Assembly (NCBI RefSeq): GCF_007997385.1
Contig: NZ_VOSC01000007.1
Location: forward strand, 1 to 64,000
Direction: 5' to 3'
Source: Seonamhaeicola algicola
Lineage (GTDB): Bacteria > Bacteroidota > Bacteroidia > Flavobacteriales > Flavobacteriaceae
DNA length: 64,000 nucleotides
Shown: positions 32,624 to 42,580 of the stretch, piece after piece
How the letters are laid out: each line of letters begins with the position of its first letter
How positions within the stretch are numbered: the first letter of the stretch is position 1
Notes under the pieces: model-generated
Seen by the model: the letters and a program-made list of their open reading frames with translations, nothing else
What the model was told of the DNA's origin: nothing
Database searches by the model: none
Position numbers and translations under genes: made by a program

Positions 32624-35600
32624 TTAAGCACTCCAATCACTAAACTGCCCTTCGGCTTGTTGCATGATTTCTGCGAGTATGTCGTTTAGTTTTGAAATGG
32701 ATACTTTTCCTCTTAATTCTTTTTTCACCGCTAAGCGAATGGCGGCTTTTGCGTTTTCCTTTTTTGTCCAATCGAGTTGCAGATTGGATTTTACAGCCTG
32801 TACTACAGCGTGCACAATATCTTGCATCGGTCCTTTTTCTTTGATAATATCTTGCTTTGCTGCTAGAATATCGTAAAAGGCCAACTCTTCTTCTGATAAA
32901 CCTAACTCATCTGTACGTTTATCGTCTTGTTGTAGCTCTTGCGCGCGTTCTACCAATTCTGCAATTGTAGCGTAACTATCTAAAGCATTGTTATGGTATT
33001 TATCAATCACCTTTTCTAATTCCTCTTTTAATGAAGTGTATTTCTTTATGTTTTTGTGCAGCCTCAGTTTGATTTCATCTTTTAAAATGTTTTTGATGAT
33101 TTCAATTTTTAAAGCATTACCATCTTTTTCTTTTTTAGCACCTAATAGAAAGGTTTCATCTAAAATGGAAATGTCTGGTTTTTCAATACCTGCCATCTCA
33201 AACACATCTACAATATCTTCGGAATCGATACTTTGACTGATTAATTCCTTGATTTGTTGTTTTTGTTCGCTTCTACTCGATTTTACAGATTTAGCATTTC
33301 TTACTGCTTTAGAAACGTGTTGCATATACAAGACATCAACTGCAAATTCTTGAATGGCTGGTTGACTTTTTACAATTGAGAGTAAACCAGACAACTTCTT
33401 TTCGGCTTTCATAAAGTTGTTAGCGTCTTCGTCATACTTTACTAAATGATTGACTCCACTTTTAACCAACAACACTTTATCTGCTTCACGTATAGCCTTC
33501 CAATTACTATAGTCAATGGTTTCTGGTAACATGGCTTTACACACTTCAACTTGATTAAAAAACAGTTCTAAAGCCTGTTCCATATCAATGGTTGGCTTAC
33601 CTGTTCCGCCGCCTTTGGTATATTTATCGGTTGCTGTTTTTAAATTATCGCCAATACCAATATAATCTACAATAACACCGTTTTCTTTATCTTTAAATAC
33701 ACGATTGGTTCTTGTAATGGCTTGCATCAGGTTGTGGCCTTTCATAATCTTATCTACATACATGGTATGCACACAAGGGGCATCAAAACCTGTGAGCCAC
33801 ATATCGCGCACGATGACGATTTTCAATGGGTCGTCTACTTTTCTAAAGCGTTTCTTTAAGGCTTCTTGTGCGTCTTTTGTTCTTATATGTTCGTTCCAGT
33901 CGATGGGATCTTTTGAGATATTCCCTGTCATGACCACAGCCACTTCAGGACAATCTTCTAAAGCGGATAAGGCGTTATACATTTTTACACAGTTACGGCG
34001 ACTCATACACACCACCATCGCTTTTCCGTTTAAGGTTTCTATACGTTTGGTAAAGTGTTGCAAAATGTCTTTAGCTATTTTATTCACACGGTCTTCGCTA
34101 CCTGCTGCATCTTCAATAGCTGCCCATTTTAAATTGCCTGTATCTTCCTCATCATTGGTTATGGCATCTACCTCATCGTCTATAGCTTCATTCCATAAAT
34201 GCAATTTTGCTAAACGTGGTTCGTAATAAATATTTACAGTCGCTTTATCTTCAACCGCTTGTTTGATGTCGTAGGTGTGAATAACGTTACCAAACACCTC
34301 TTCGGTATCAGCATCTTTAGAATCTACAGGTGTTCCTGTAAAACCAATAAAAGATGCATTAGGCAAGGCTTTGCGTAAGTTAGAAGCAAAACCATCTAGC
34401 AAACCGTATTGTGTACGATGTGCCTCGTCTGCCATGACAATAATATTTTCGCGCTCTGACAATACAGGATGCTCTAGTTCACCTAAAGCCTCATCGGTAG
34501 TTTGCTTTAAACGGAACTTCTCTATGGTTGTAAAAATAACACCACCAGCACCAGCGGACAGTAATTTGCGTAAATCGTCTGTACTATCGGCATGGTGTAC
34601 ATCGCCTACCAAATCTTTAGCCAAAACAAAATTCTCGTAAAGTTGCATGTCTAAATCGCTACGGTCTACCTGAACCACAATAGTAGGATTTTTTAACTCA
34701 GGTAAACTGCGCAAAATACCTGTGTAGATGGCCATAGAGATACTTTTACCAGAACCTTGGGTGTGCCAAATGACACCAATACGACCATCGCCAAATGGAC
34801 GTACCGATTTTTTAGCGGCTTCTACCGCAAAATTAACCCCAAAAAACTGGTGGTACTTCGCCCCTTTTTTAATGAGTGACCCATTATGATCTTCATGAAA
34901 GATGAAGTTTTTAATATAGTTGAGTAAACGTGCTTTTGGAAACAAACCAAACAATAAGGTATGCATTTGGAAATCATCTTCTCCAACGGTGTCTTTACCT
35001 GTAATGCTTTTCCATGGGGCAAACCACTCCATACCACTACTAAACATACCGTGTTGTGCCTCGTTACCATCACTAATAACAGTGAGTGCATTGTATTCAA
35101 ACAACTGCGGAATGTCTTTTTTGTAATGTTCTATTTGGTTGTGAGCCTCTTTGAGGTTGGTGTTTTCGTCGTACCAATTTTTAAGCTCAAACAGCACTAA
35201 AGGCAGACCGTTAATGTAAATGATGATATCTGGTCGGCGTTTGTTTTTGCCCGTAATGCTGAATTGATTAACTGCCCAAAAACTATTGTTTTCTGGGTTG
35301 TTAAAATCTATAGGATAGACATGCACTGCTTTTTCGTTGCCCTGCGCATCCTCGTAATTAAGGTCTATGCCTTTAGTACACTTTAAATGGAAGCTGCGGT
35401 TACGATGCTCTAGGTCTGCGCCTACGTTATTGGTAAACTCTGCCACCGCTAAGCCTTGTATATCTGCAGGTAATTGCGGATATGTTTTTTGTATGAATGC
35501 CAACTGTTCATCTTTTAGCACGACGTCTTTAGGATGGTGCGCTATGGCTGTACCGTCTTTATGCGTGTAGCCTAGGTCTTCTAACCAGTCTATAGTGGCT

Positions 35601-35626
35601 TGTTCTATGGTGGCTTCTGTGGTCAT
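32624..35626 (-). CDS. hsdR: Type I restriction enzyme, R subunit
   Basis: A 1000-residue motor-nuclease. The N-terminal HSDR_N nuclease has RPDIIIYINGLPLVLFELKNW (PD-(D/E)xK core); the SF2 motor has TQGSGKSISM (Walker A) and MADEAHRTQYG, followed by VVCMSRRNC and the QAITRTNR motif VI. It translocates DNA and cleaves it far from unmethylated sites, in complex with HsdM and HsdS. It appears intact. Its start overlaps the end of hsdS by four bases (translational coupling). Confidence 0.96.
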   Translation of the reverse strand: MTTEATIEQATIDWLEDLGYTHKDGTAIAHHPKDVVLKDEQLAFIQKTYPQLPADIQGLAVAEFTNNVGADLEHRNRSFHLKCTKGIDLNYEDAQGNEKAVHVYPIDFNNPENNSFWAVNQFSITGKNKRRPDIIIYINGLPLVLFELKNWYDENTNLKEAHNQIEHYKKDIPQLFEYNALTVISDGNEAQHGMFSSGMEWFAPWKSITGKDTVGEDDFQMHTLLFGLFPKARLLNYIKNFIFHEDHNGSLIKKGAKYHQFFGVNFAVEAAKKSVRPFGDGRIGVIWHTQGSGKSISMAIYTGILRSLPELKNPTIVVQVDRSDLDMQLYENFVLAKDLVGDVHHADSTDDLRKLLSAGAGGVIFTTIEKFRLKQTTDEALGELEHPVLSERENIIVMADEAHRTQYGLLDGFASNLRKALPNASFIGFTGTPVDSKDADTEEVFGNVIHTYDIKQAVEDKATVNIYYEPRLAKLHLWNEAIDDEVDAITNDEEDTGNLKWAAIEDAAGSEDRVNKIAKDILQHFTKRIETLNGKAMVVCMSRRNCVKMYNALSALEDCPEVAVVMTGNISKDPIDWNEHIRTKDAQEALKKRFRKVDDPLKIVIVRDMWLTGFDAPCVHTMYVDKIMKGHNLMQAITRTNRVFKDKENGVIVDYIGIGDNLKTATDKYTKGGGTGKPTIDMEQALELFFNQVEVCKAMLPETIDYSNWKAIREADKVLLVKSGVNHLVKYDEDANNFMKAEKKLSGLLSIVKSQPAIQEFAVDVLYMQHVSKAVRNAKSVKSSRSEQKQQIKELISQSIDSEDIVDVFEMAGIEKPDISILDETFLLGAKKEKDGNALKIEIIKNILKDEIKLRLHKNIKKYTSLKEELEKVIDKYHNNALDSYATIAELVERAQELQQDDKRTDELGLSEEELAFYDILAAKQDIIKEKGPMQDIVHAVVQAVKSNLQLDWTKKENAKAAIRLAVKKELRGKVSISKLNDILAEIMQQAEGQFSDWSA

Positions 35627-36774
35627 AAAACACTTTCGATTTGTTCTTTGAATTCTTTTAATCTCACCTCACCACTAATGAGTTTTGGTAAAAGAGTGTC
35701 GCGAAGTTGGGTTAGGGATTGGTTTTCTAATTCATTTGATATCTGCTTACTTGAATAAGAATGAAATTCATCTAACAACTCTTCAATTATTGAAACATCT
35801 TCTGGAAATGATATGCCAATTGAAAGTAAGTTTTGCTTGTTTAATTTTGGTTGAACAGCACCAGTAAGAAATGGGTTCATATCCAATTGAGCCATATGAG
35901 AAATTAATAGTTTATTGATACCTCTCATTTTACCTCGTACAATATGAGCATGATTGTTAACCCAAAATTTACCAACCGCACTAAAAGCAATAGGTGTTTT
36001 TCTTGAGCGCAAATTTTCCCCATCTTCCGAAATAATCACATACTCACCATCAAATAAATAATCGTCAACAAAGTCAATTATACCTGAAGCGCCATAATAC
36101 GGAAACTTTCCTTTTCTAGTACTACGTTCTCTAGTACTTAATGGAATTCGTTTTGAATTTAATATATCGGCTAAATCATCCAATCGTTTCACTTCCCAAC
36201 CTTTAGGAATTGGACCGAGTTCGCTATCGATAAACTCGCCATCTTGGAATGGTCCGAAATCTACAAACCAATGTTTGTAAAGTGCCATTGCCATGTCCTC
36301 TAAGGTTTTGTTTATGGTTAGGTTGTTTTCTATTTTACCGTCTATAGCTGATAGGATGTTGGCTATGGCTTTTTGTTCTGGTAGTGGTGGGATTTTTACC
36401 TCAACCTTACTTAAATCATTAATTGTTAGCTGAGATTGTGCGGATCCACTATCTAAATATTTTAAATTGTTTAATAAAAATTTATAATAAAAATATCTAT
36501 TGGTTAATATACTTTGATCTAATTCTATCTTAATCGAAAGGTTAGTTAAATAACTTTTTTCTTTCACCAATTTAACATCACCTGTTCCACCAACACCTCT
36601 AGCTACAACAATTAAATCATCTTTTAAAACATTAAATTCTGGATATTGGTATTGATATTTATAGCCTGAAAAAGTTGGATATTTACCTTTACCCAGCAAT
36701 TTCTTTTTTGGCATTTTACCATAAGAAAATGAAGCAATATCCTCAAGTTTATATGTTTTCCAGTTATTTGACAT
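35623..36774 (-). CDS. hsdS: Type I restriction enzyme, specificity subunit
   Basis: A 383-residue S subunit with two target recognition domains. TRD1 covers residues ~1-150, ending with VEVKIPPLPEQKAIANILSAIDGKIE; the central helix and LYKHWFVDFGPF lead to TRD2 (GWEVKRLDDLADILNSKR…), and the final conserved helix is SLTQLRDTLLPKLISGEV. The two TRDs set the bipartite recognition site, which cannot be deduced from sequence. It overlaps the preceding OLD-like gene by one base and hsdR by four. Confidence 0.95.
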   Translation of the reverse strand: MSNNWKTYKLEDIASFSYGKMPKKKLLGKGKYPTFSGYKYQYQYPEFNVLKDDLIVVARGVGGTGDVKLVKEKSYLTNLSIKIELDQSILTNRYFYYKFLLNNLKYLDSGSAQSQLTINDLSKVEVKIPPLPEQKAIANILSAIDGKIENNLTINKTLEDMAMALYKHWFVDFGPFQDGEFIDSELGPIPKGWEVKRLDDLADILNSKRIPLSTRERSTRKGKFPYYGASGIIDFVDDYLFDGEYVIISEDGENLRSRKTPIAFSAVGKFWVNNHAHIVRGKMRGINKLLISHMAQLDMNPFLTGAVQPKLNKQNLLSIGISFPEDVSIIEELLDEFHSYSSKQISNELENQSLTQLRDTLLPKLISGEVRLKEFKEQIESVL

Positions 36775-38537
36775 TAGGCATTGAGTTTCATTACACGTTC
36801 TTGGATAACTAATAATAGTTCTTTTAATTTTTTATAGAATCCCATATTAGTATCATATGGGTTAAGTTCTGTGAACTTTCTTAGAATGGCTATTTTATTA
36901 ATACCACCATCTGCGTGCTGTTTAAAATGAGCATTAATTTGGTCTAAGATTGGTAAACTATACTTAGAAATAACTAATGGTGTAAAAGGTACATTCCATT
37001 CTACAGCATCTTCTTCTTTGTAATACTCATTATATGCTTCTACATATTTTTGATGTAAAAGCATATCTTCCATTGTTCGTTTTTCTCCATCTTTAAAAAC
37101 CTCATCTAGTGTAAGATGACTCCATTCTTTTGGTTCTAGAATATATTGTTTAAACTTAGGTTTTTTGATTTCTTTATTTCCAGCATCATCAGAATCTAAT
37201 AAGACTACTCCTTTTAATCCAAGGTTTGATAAATATCGTACTGATGGTATAATTTCTGAAGCAGTATCGGCACTAAAAATATGTGTCCAAGTTAAAGGTT
37301 CGAAATCATCATCTTCATGAATAACATAATGTAGTATCCATTTATCCGCATTACCTTCTACTACTAAGTTTACATCATTAACCAAAAAAGAATCATTAAG
37401 AATTAAACCTAATTCTTTACGTAAAATTTGATATTTATTTGTGTATACCTTGGTTAACAATTCTGTTCCTTTCACACCAGTTTTCTTAACTAATATTAAA
37501 TTATCTGGTTTTTTTCTAAATGTTAGAAATGGATTGTGTGTAGAATATAAAACTTGGTCAGTTAGAGAAATATCCTCTAAAACTTCCACTAAATTTCTTG
37601 CCCCTTCTGGATGTAAATTATTTCCTGGCTCATCTAAAAGAAATATATGTTTTCTTTTATCAATTTTATTAAAATAGGTTTTATTAATTAGAAATGCGAA
37701 AAAGTATTGAAACCCTAAACTCCTTTCTGTTAAGTCATAAGGTCTATCAGAATCATCCTCAAAACTTATAATAAACTTGTCACCATGATAATCTAATTTT
37801 ACATCTAAAGAGCCATCTTGCTTATATGCCTTTTTAAGAATTTTAGTAAGCACTCTCTCAGCCATTCTTAATTTATGCCTAAACTTTTGAGGGTTAGCGG
37901 CTAGCGTATCTATATTATTAAGGTTTGCAATTTCAAACAATCTATTGAATGATTGATACGAACCTTGTTTTTGTTGATATTGCGCTAATGTTATTGGCGC
38001 CAACGTAAGCTCATCACTTGTAAAAAGCTCGATGTGAGGAATTATCTCATTTAATATTTTATTTCGTTTTGCATTTAGCTGACTAAGTTTCTGTTGTGCG
38101 TTTAGTGTATTTCCAGCACTAGAATTGAATATTTCTTTTAAACTTGCGCCTTTATTATTACCATGTAATAATTCAAATTCGATTTCCTCAAGCTTATTAG
38201 ATTTAATAGTAATTCTTAACCATTTAAATATTTTTTTTGTTCCTTCTTGTTCAGTCATTTTGTGACTGAATAAACTATAAAGCTCTTCACTTTCATCTTC
38301 ATTAATAAGAAAATATCCTTTAATTATTGGAAATTCATCTCTCTCATACTTTGACGAAGTCTTGTTCGTATTATCTATTTTTAATTTGTATTTCGTGAAA
38401 TTCAAATAACTAATTGCTTCAAGAATTGCAGACTTACCAGATTCATTTTTACCTACAAAACAGGTTAAATTATGTAAATCAACAGTTAAAGCCTTTATTG
38501 ACTTAAAATCTTCTATTCTTACCTTATCTAATATCAT
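36774..38537 (-). CDS. OLD-like AAA ATPase with TOPRIM domain
   Basis: A 587-residue SMC/ABC-type ATPase. Walker A is FVGKNESGKSAILEA (about residues 27-41); the signature and Walker B region appears as LTERSLGFQYFFAFL and HIFLLDEPGNNLHPEG with a STHNPF switch. The C-terminal third begins with LVVEGNADKWIL and has GVVLLDSDDAGNKE, the Glu…DxD arrangement of a TOPRIM nuclease. OLD nucleases act in anti-phage defence (P2 OLD, Gabija GajA). The gene lies inside the type I operon between hsdM and hsdS, overlapping hsdS by a base. Confidence 0.85.
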   Translation of the reverse strand: MILDKVRIEDFKSIKALTVDLHNLTCFVGKNESGKSAILEAISYLNFTKYKLKIDNTNKTSSKYERDEFPIIKGYFLINEDESEELYSLFSHKMTEQEGTKKIFKWLRITIKSNKLEEIEFELLHGNNKGASLKEIFNSSAGNTLNAQQKLSQLNAKRNKILNEIIPHIELFTSDELTLAPITLAQYQQKQGSYQSFNRLFEIANLNNIDTLAANPQKFRHKLRMAERVLTKILKKAYKQDGSLDVKLDYHGDKFIISFEDDSDRPYDLTERSLGFQYFFAFLINKTYFNKIDKRKHIFLLDEPGNNLHPEGARNLVEVLEDISLTDQVLYSTHNPFLTFRKKPDNLILVKKTGVKGTELLTKVYTNKYQILRKELGLILNDSFLVNDVNLVVEGNADKWILHYVIHEDDDFEPLTWTHIFSADTASEIIPSVRYLSNLGLKGVVLLDSDDAGNKEIKKPKFKQYILEPKEWSHLTLDEVFKDGEKRTMEDMLLHQKYVEAYNEYYKEEDAVEWNVPFTPLVISKYSLPILDQINAHFKQHADGGINKIAILRKFTELNPYDTNMGFYKKLKELLLVIQERVMKLNA

Positions 38538-38611
38538 TAACCAAAATTTTATATTTTTTGTTCATTTTAAACGCTTGTTCATGTAACATGAACGCTATAT
38601 GTTTTTGAACA

Positions 38612-40243
38612 TTAAACCTTTTCAAAATTCTCTAAAATCTGTTGTTGTAGCTCGTTGCCTTTTGCAAACTGCTCTTGTAATTGGGTTTTTAGGGTTTCCA
38701 TTTTGTCTTCAAATGGGATACCGTCGTCTTCTACGGCTTCGGTGCCTACATAAATACCAGGTGTGAGTTTGTAGTCTTGTTTGGCTACCTCGTCTATAGT
38801 GGCGCTGTAGCAGAAGCCTGATTCGTCCTCGTAATTAACAGATTGCTTCGTTCCTCGCAAAGACGCTTCATTTGGGCTCGGAATGACGTTTCTCCAAGCG
38901 TGGTAGGTGTCTGTGGCTTTTTGTAGGTCTGTTTCATCAAAGACGCGTAGTTTACGGCTTTCCATACGCCCTAGTTTGGACATATCTACAAACAGCACTT
39001 CGTTTAAACGCTCTCGGTGTTCGCCATCTTTACCGTCTCTATTTTTACTTAAAATAAAAATACATGCTGGTATGCCTGTGGTTAAAAAGAGTTTGTCTGG
39101 TAGGCGTACAATACAATCTACCATACCGTTATCTACCATAAACTGGCGTACGTTTTTTTCACCTTTGTTATTTGAAGTCATGGCGCCATTTGCCATCACT
39201 ACGGCTGCTGTACCTCTATCGCTTAGGTGGTTCCAAAAGGTTTGCATCCACATAAAGTTGGCGTTACCATCTGTGGTAAACTCTTCTTTTGGTCCAAAGA
39301 GTCTTGGGTCGTTTTCTGGTAAATCCTCTGGATGCCACTGGCTCACATTAAATGGTGGATTTACTAATATATAATCTGCTCTTAGGTCTGGAAACTTGTC
39401 TTGTAATAATGAATCGCCTAGTTTAACATCAAAAGATAAATCGCGTAATGCGAGGTTCATTTTACATAGGCGTAATGTACCATCATAACGTTCTTGTCCG
39501 TAAATGGAAATGTTTTTTTTGTCACCACCGTGGGCTTGTAAAAACTTTAAGGACTGTACAAACATACCACCAGAACCGCAAGCATTATCGAAAATTTTAC
39601 CTTGATAAGGCTCTATCATTTCTACCATAAGACGAACGATACTACTTGGTGTAAAGAATTGTCCTGCACCAGAGCCTTCGGCTATGGCAAACTTGCCTAT
39701 ATAGTATTCGTAAACACGACCTAGAATATCGCTACCTGGGTTTTCTTTTTCGGATAGCTTAGGATTTGCTAATAGGTTGATTAAACCAGCCACTTGCTTT
39801 GGTGTGAGTTGGCTTTTTACAAATATGCGTGGCAAAATACCTTTAAGATCTGGTCTGTATTGTGCTAAGGTATCGTCTAACACACCAAAGGCATCATCTA
39901 CTAGGACTTTAATATTATCTTGCTCTGCATTATCCTGTAGGAATTGCCAGGTGGCTTCTTTTGGGATGATGTAGGTGTTTTTAGAAAGATACTCGTCTGG
40001 GTCTTCTAAAATGTAGTTTTGCTCCTCGCTATCTGTTGTATAGTAATCGGAAGTCTCGTCTTTAAAAGCCTCTACTAGTTCCTCTTTACGACCTTGATAG
40101 CGTTCTGATACATGTTTTAAAAATATAAGCGGTAAGATGTAGTCTTTATATTGGTTTTCGGCTACTGCACCGCGTAATTCGTTTGCCGCTTTCCACAATT
40201 CCTGCTCGAAATTGATGTCGGCTTTTGTTTGTGTTGATGTCAT
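38612..40243 (-). CDS. hsdM: Type I restriction enzyme, methyltransferase subunit
   Basis: A 543-residue N6-adenine methyltransferase. HsdM_N helices (residues ~10-140) are followed by SAM motif I FDNACGSGGMF and the catalytic NPPFNVSQW (about residues 295-305). With HsdS it methylates the recognition site, and it is needed for cleavage by HsdR. Residues ~452-468 (IPSPNEASLRGTKQS) interrupt the family sequence between WRNV and NYEDESGF and come from an inserted palindromic repeat, still in frame. First gene of the leftward operon. Confidence 0.95.
   Translation of the reverse strand: MTSTQTKADINFEQELWKAANELRGAVAENQYKDYILPLIFLKHVSERYQGRKEELVEAFKDETSDYYTTDSEEQNYILEDPDEYLSKNTYIIPKEATWQFLQDNAEQDNIKVLVDDAFGVLDDTLAQYRPDLKGILPRIFVKSQLTPKQVAGLINLLANPKLSEKENPGSDILGRVYEYYIGKFAIAEGSGAGQFFTPSSIVRLMVEMIEPYQGKIFDNACGSGGMFVQSLKFLQAHGGDKKNISIYGQERYDGTLRLCKMNLALRDLSFDVKLGDSLLQDKFPDLRADYILVNPPFNVSQWHPEDLPENDPRLFGPKEEFTTDGNANFMWMQTFWNHLSDRGTAAVVMANGAMTSNNKGEKNVRQFMVDNGMVDCIVRLPDKLFLTTGIPACIFILSKNRDGKDGEHRERLNEVLFVDMSKLGRMESRKLRVFDETDLQKATDTYHAWRNVIPSPNEASLRGTKQSVNYEDESGFCYSATIDEVAKQDYKLTPGIYVGTEAVEDDGIPFEDKMETLKTQLQEQFAKGNELQQQILENFEKV
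38839..38888 (-). repeat. REP-like palindromic element inside hsdM
   Basis: On the - strand the 50 bp begin CGTCATTCCGAG and end GAGGAACGAAGCAATCTG, the pattern of a widespread intergenic repeat (CGTCATTGCGAGGA…GAAGCAATC). Here it lies within a coding region, without a stop and in frame. Confidence 0.75.
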
Positions 40244-40348
40244 ATATAAACATTAGTTATTTAACCTCATCATTACCAATGAAGTAAACATGTCAACTAA
40301 GAATTAGTCTTAAAAAGGGATTTAAAGATAGAAAAAGAAAATAATCTT

Positions 40349-40374
40349 AACAGATAATATTTACAAAATCTGTT
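40349..40374 (+). promoter_or_regulatory. Inverted repeat upstream of Crp/Fnr gene
   Basis: AACAGAT-N12-ATCTGTT, 14 bp before the ATG at 40388, is a candidate autoregulatory site. Confidence 0.4.
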
Positions 40375-40387
40375 TAATTTTACAGTT

Positions 40388-40972
40388 ATGTATAACGAAA
40401 TAGTACAAGGAATAAAACGCTTTATAGACCTCTCAGATGAAGAAGTTAGGATTGTGGAAAGTTGTATTCCAATAAAGCAATTTGAAAAGGGAACTGTTTT
40501 ATTACGTGAAGGTCAAATTGCAAAAACATCTTATCAAAACTTATCTGGTCTAGTGCGCAAATATTATATTGTTAATGGGGAAGAAATTACAACAAATTTC
40601 TACGAAGAAAACACATCTATTTCTTCTTTAAACAGTTTAAATAACCAGGAGCCTTCTACTCATTATTTAGAATGCATTGAAGATTGTAAGTTAGCCGTCT
40701 TAACCAAAGAAAAGGAAGATGAACTCATAAAAAAAATCCCTCAATATGAAGCCTTATGTAGAGCTTCGGTTGAAACAGATTTAGGAAATCACCAAGAAGC
40801 ATTAGCCCAATATTTAATTGCTTCACCTGAACAGCGTTATCTTAGCTTACTAAAAAATAAACCTAATTTACTAAACCGAGTTCCTCTTTACTTATTAGCT
40901 AGTTACATTGGTGTTAAACCAGAGTCTCTTAGCCGCATACGTAAACGAGTTATTAAAAATAAAAACCCCTAA
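40388..40972 (+). CDS. Crp/Fnr-family transcriptional regulator
   Basis: A 194-residue regulator: beta-roll sensor (EKGTVLLREGQIAKTSYQNLSGLVRKYYI, residues ~35-65) and a C-terminal helix-turn-helix (LYLLASYIGVKPESLSRIRKRV). Effector unknown. It is divergent from hsdM and convergent with the DUF4386 gene, overlapping its end by four bases; the latter is a plausible target. Confidence 0.85.
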   Translation: MYNEIVQGIKRFIDLSDEEVRIVESCIPIKQFEKGTVLLREGQIAKTSYQNLSGLVRKYYIVNGEEITTNFYEENTSISSLNSLNNQEPSTHYLECIEDCKLAVLTKEKEDELIKKIPQYEALCRASVETDLGNHQEALAQYLIASPEQRYLSLLKNKPNLLNRVPLYLLASYIGVKPESLSRIRKRVIKNKNP

Positions 40973-41688
40973 AATTCTTCTAAATCTGTAGTGAGCTTAT
41001 TGGCTTTGTTTATTAAACTTAACTTATGTTTTGAAAACCCTGCGATAAGCAACCAAATAGTGAAAGACAATTCACCGATAATACCTGTTATAATAACAAC
41101 TGAGTCAAAATATTCCTTATAGTTATCATAACCTGTATAACTGAGTTTTGCCAAACTATCAACAAAGTATCCGAAAAAGGCCATAATCAATAATACACCT
41201 ATTAACTTTGGTATATGATTCGATTTAATAGCCAAATATCCTAAAACCAATAGATGAACTCCAAAAAACAATAATCCAATTGTCCATAATTCATCAAAAT
41301 TTGATAATAAATCCATCACTACATAAGACATCTCTTTAAAAATATGATCGTCATCTACTATGTTTAAAACCTCATATAACTTTATTAATGCTATTCCAAA
41401 AAACAGCGCATGAAGCATCCTAAAACCTGACGCTACATAAGACCATGTGCGACTAAATATTGATGTAATTTTGAACAACGTAATAATCAAAACAATGTCA
41501 AACACAAGCATCAACAAAAAGCTTAACAATCCATTTTCAAATAGGTTTAGATCCTTAGATATATTTAATAGTGTTTTTGTTGGACGATCTATTTCAATAA
41601 AGCTAGATAATATTGAAAAATTCGCATAAAAGCCCGTAATAAATATCAATACATAAGCTATACCAGAAATTTTAGCAACTATTTTCAT
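40969..41688 (-). CDS. DUF4386 family membrane protein
   Basis: A 239-residue protein with about six membrane helices, beginning KISGIAYVLIFITGFYANF, with SGFRMLHALFFGIALIKLYEVL in the third helix region and LWTIGLLFFGVHLLVLGYLAIKS later; these are DUF4386 hallmarks. Function unknown; family members often accompany stress regulators. It is convergent with the Crp/Fnr gene at 40388. Confidence 0.8.
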   Translation of the reverse strand: MKIVAKISGIAYVLIFITGFYANFSILSSFIEIDRPTKTLLNISKDLNLFENGLLSFLLMLVFDIVLIITLFKITSIFSRTWSYVASGFRMLHALFFGIALIKLYEVLNIVDDDHIFKEMSYVVMDLLSNFDELWTIGLLFFGVHLLVLGYLAIKSNHIPKLIGVLLIMAFFGYFVDSLAKLSYTGYDNYKEYFDSVVIITGIIGELSFTIWLLIAGFSKHKLSLINKANKLTTDLEEF

Positions 41689-41916
41689 ATTATCTATTTT
41701 GATTAGTTCCCTGCAAATCTAAGATGCTGTAACTAGTTAAAAATTGACTTTGGTTAATAATAACATCTTATTAAACAACAATTTATATGATTAATAAACA
41801 ACATGACAAATCTTAATACTGGTACTTTTTTGTACTTTTAACTATTTAACTAATAAACTTAAGACACAAAAGTAATTTACACACCTAACAATCATCTCCT
41901 AAAACTTTAAAGTTTA

Positions 41917-42504
41917 ATGACTAATAATGAATACATAACTCTCCTCATCAACCACATAAAGAAAGATGTGTTGCTAACAGAATCTGACATTATAGCTTTA
42001 ACTAAAATTATTGAAATTAGAGAATTAAATAAAAAAGAATTTTTAATTCAACCTAATGAGACTTCCAATTCTATGAATTTTATTGCCAAAGGTTGTATGA
42101 GAAGTTTTTATCTAGATGAGGACGCACAAGAACACACCTTACAATTAGGTATTGAAGAATGGTGGATAAATGATTTATACAGTTATTTGAGTAGAAAAAA
42201 ATCAAGAATGTATGTGCAGGCTTTAGAGCCTACAATACTCGTTCAGCTTCCTAGATTAAAATTAGAACAACTTTATCTTGAAGTTCCTGCAATCTCTCAT
42301 TTCTTTAGAATTAAAATTCAAAATGCGTATGTTGCCATTCAAGAGCGCGTTATAGACAGTATGAGCGACGAAGCTTACGATAGGTATAAGGATTTTATCA
42401 AGTCATATAGAGATATTGAGCAACGTGTTCCTCAATATATTATAGCATCATACTTAGGAGTAACACCTGAATTTTTAAGTTACTTACGAAAAAAACACTC
42501 TTAA
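41917..42504 (+). CDS. Crp/Fnr-family transcriptional regulator
   Basis: A 195-residue regulator with a cNMP-binding-like roll (FLIQPNETSNSMNFIAKGCMRSFYLDEDAQEHTLQ) and a helix-turn-helix (VPQYIIASYLGVTPEFLSYLRKK). It leads a rightward run of six genes: an outer-membrane protein, DoxX, a DMT transporter, a GNAT protein and a nitroreductase, of which the first has a palindrome at its start. Confidence 0.85.
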   Translation: MTNNEYITLLINHIKKDVLLTESDIIALTKIIEIRELNKKEFLIQPNETSNSMNFIAKGCMRSFYLDEDAQEHTLQLGIEEWWINDLYSYLSRKKSRMYVQALEPTILVQLPRLKLEQLYLEVPAISHFFRIKIQNAYVAIQERVIDSMSDEAYDRYKDFIKSYRDIEQRVPQYIIASYLGVTPEFLSYLRKKHS

Positions 42505-42554
42505 CTTCTTTCTTAATATACCTTAAGTTTTTCCTTTAAATCAATCTATAGTTT

Positions 42555-42580
42555 TGACCCATAAACAATTATAAGGGTCA
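42555..42580 (+). promoter_or_regulatory. Inverted repeat at the start of the next operon
   Basis: TGACCC-N14-GGGTCA spans from 25 bp upstream to the first base of the ATG at 42580. It may be the site of the Crp/Fnr-like protein encoded upstream. Confidence 0.4.
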
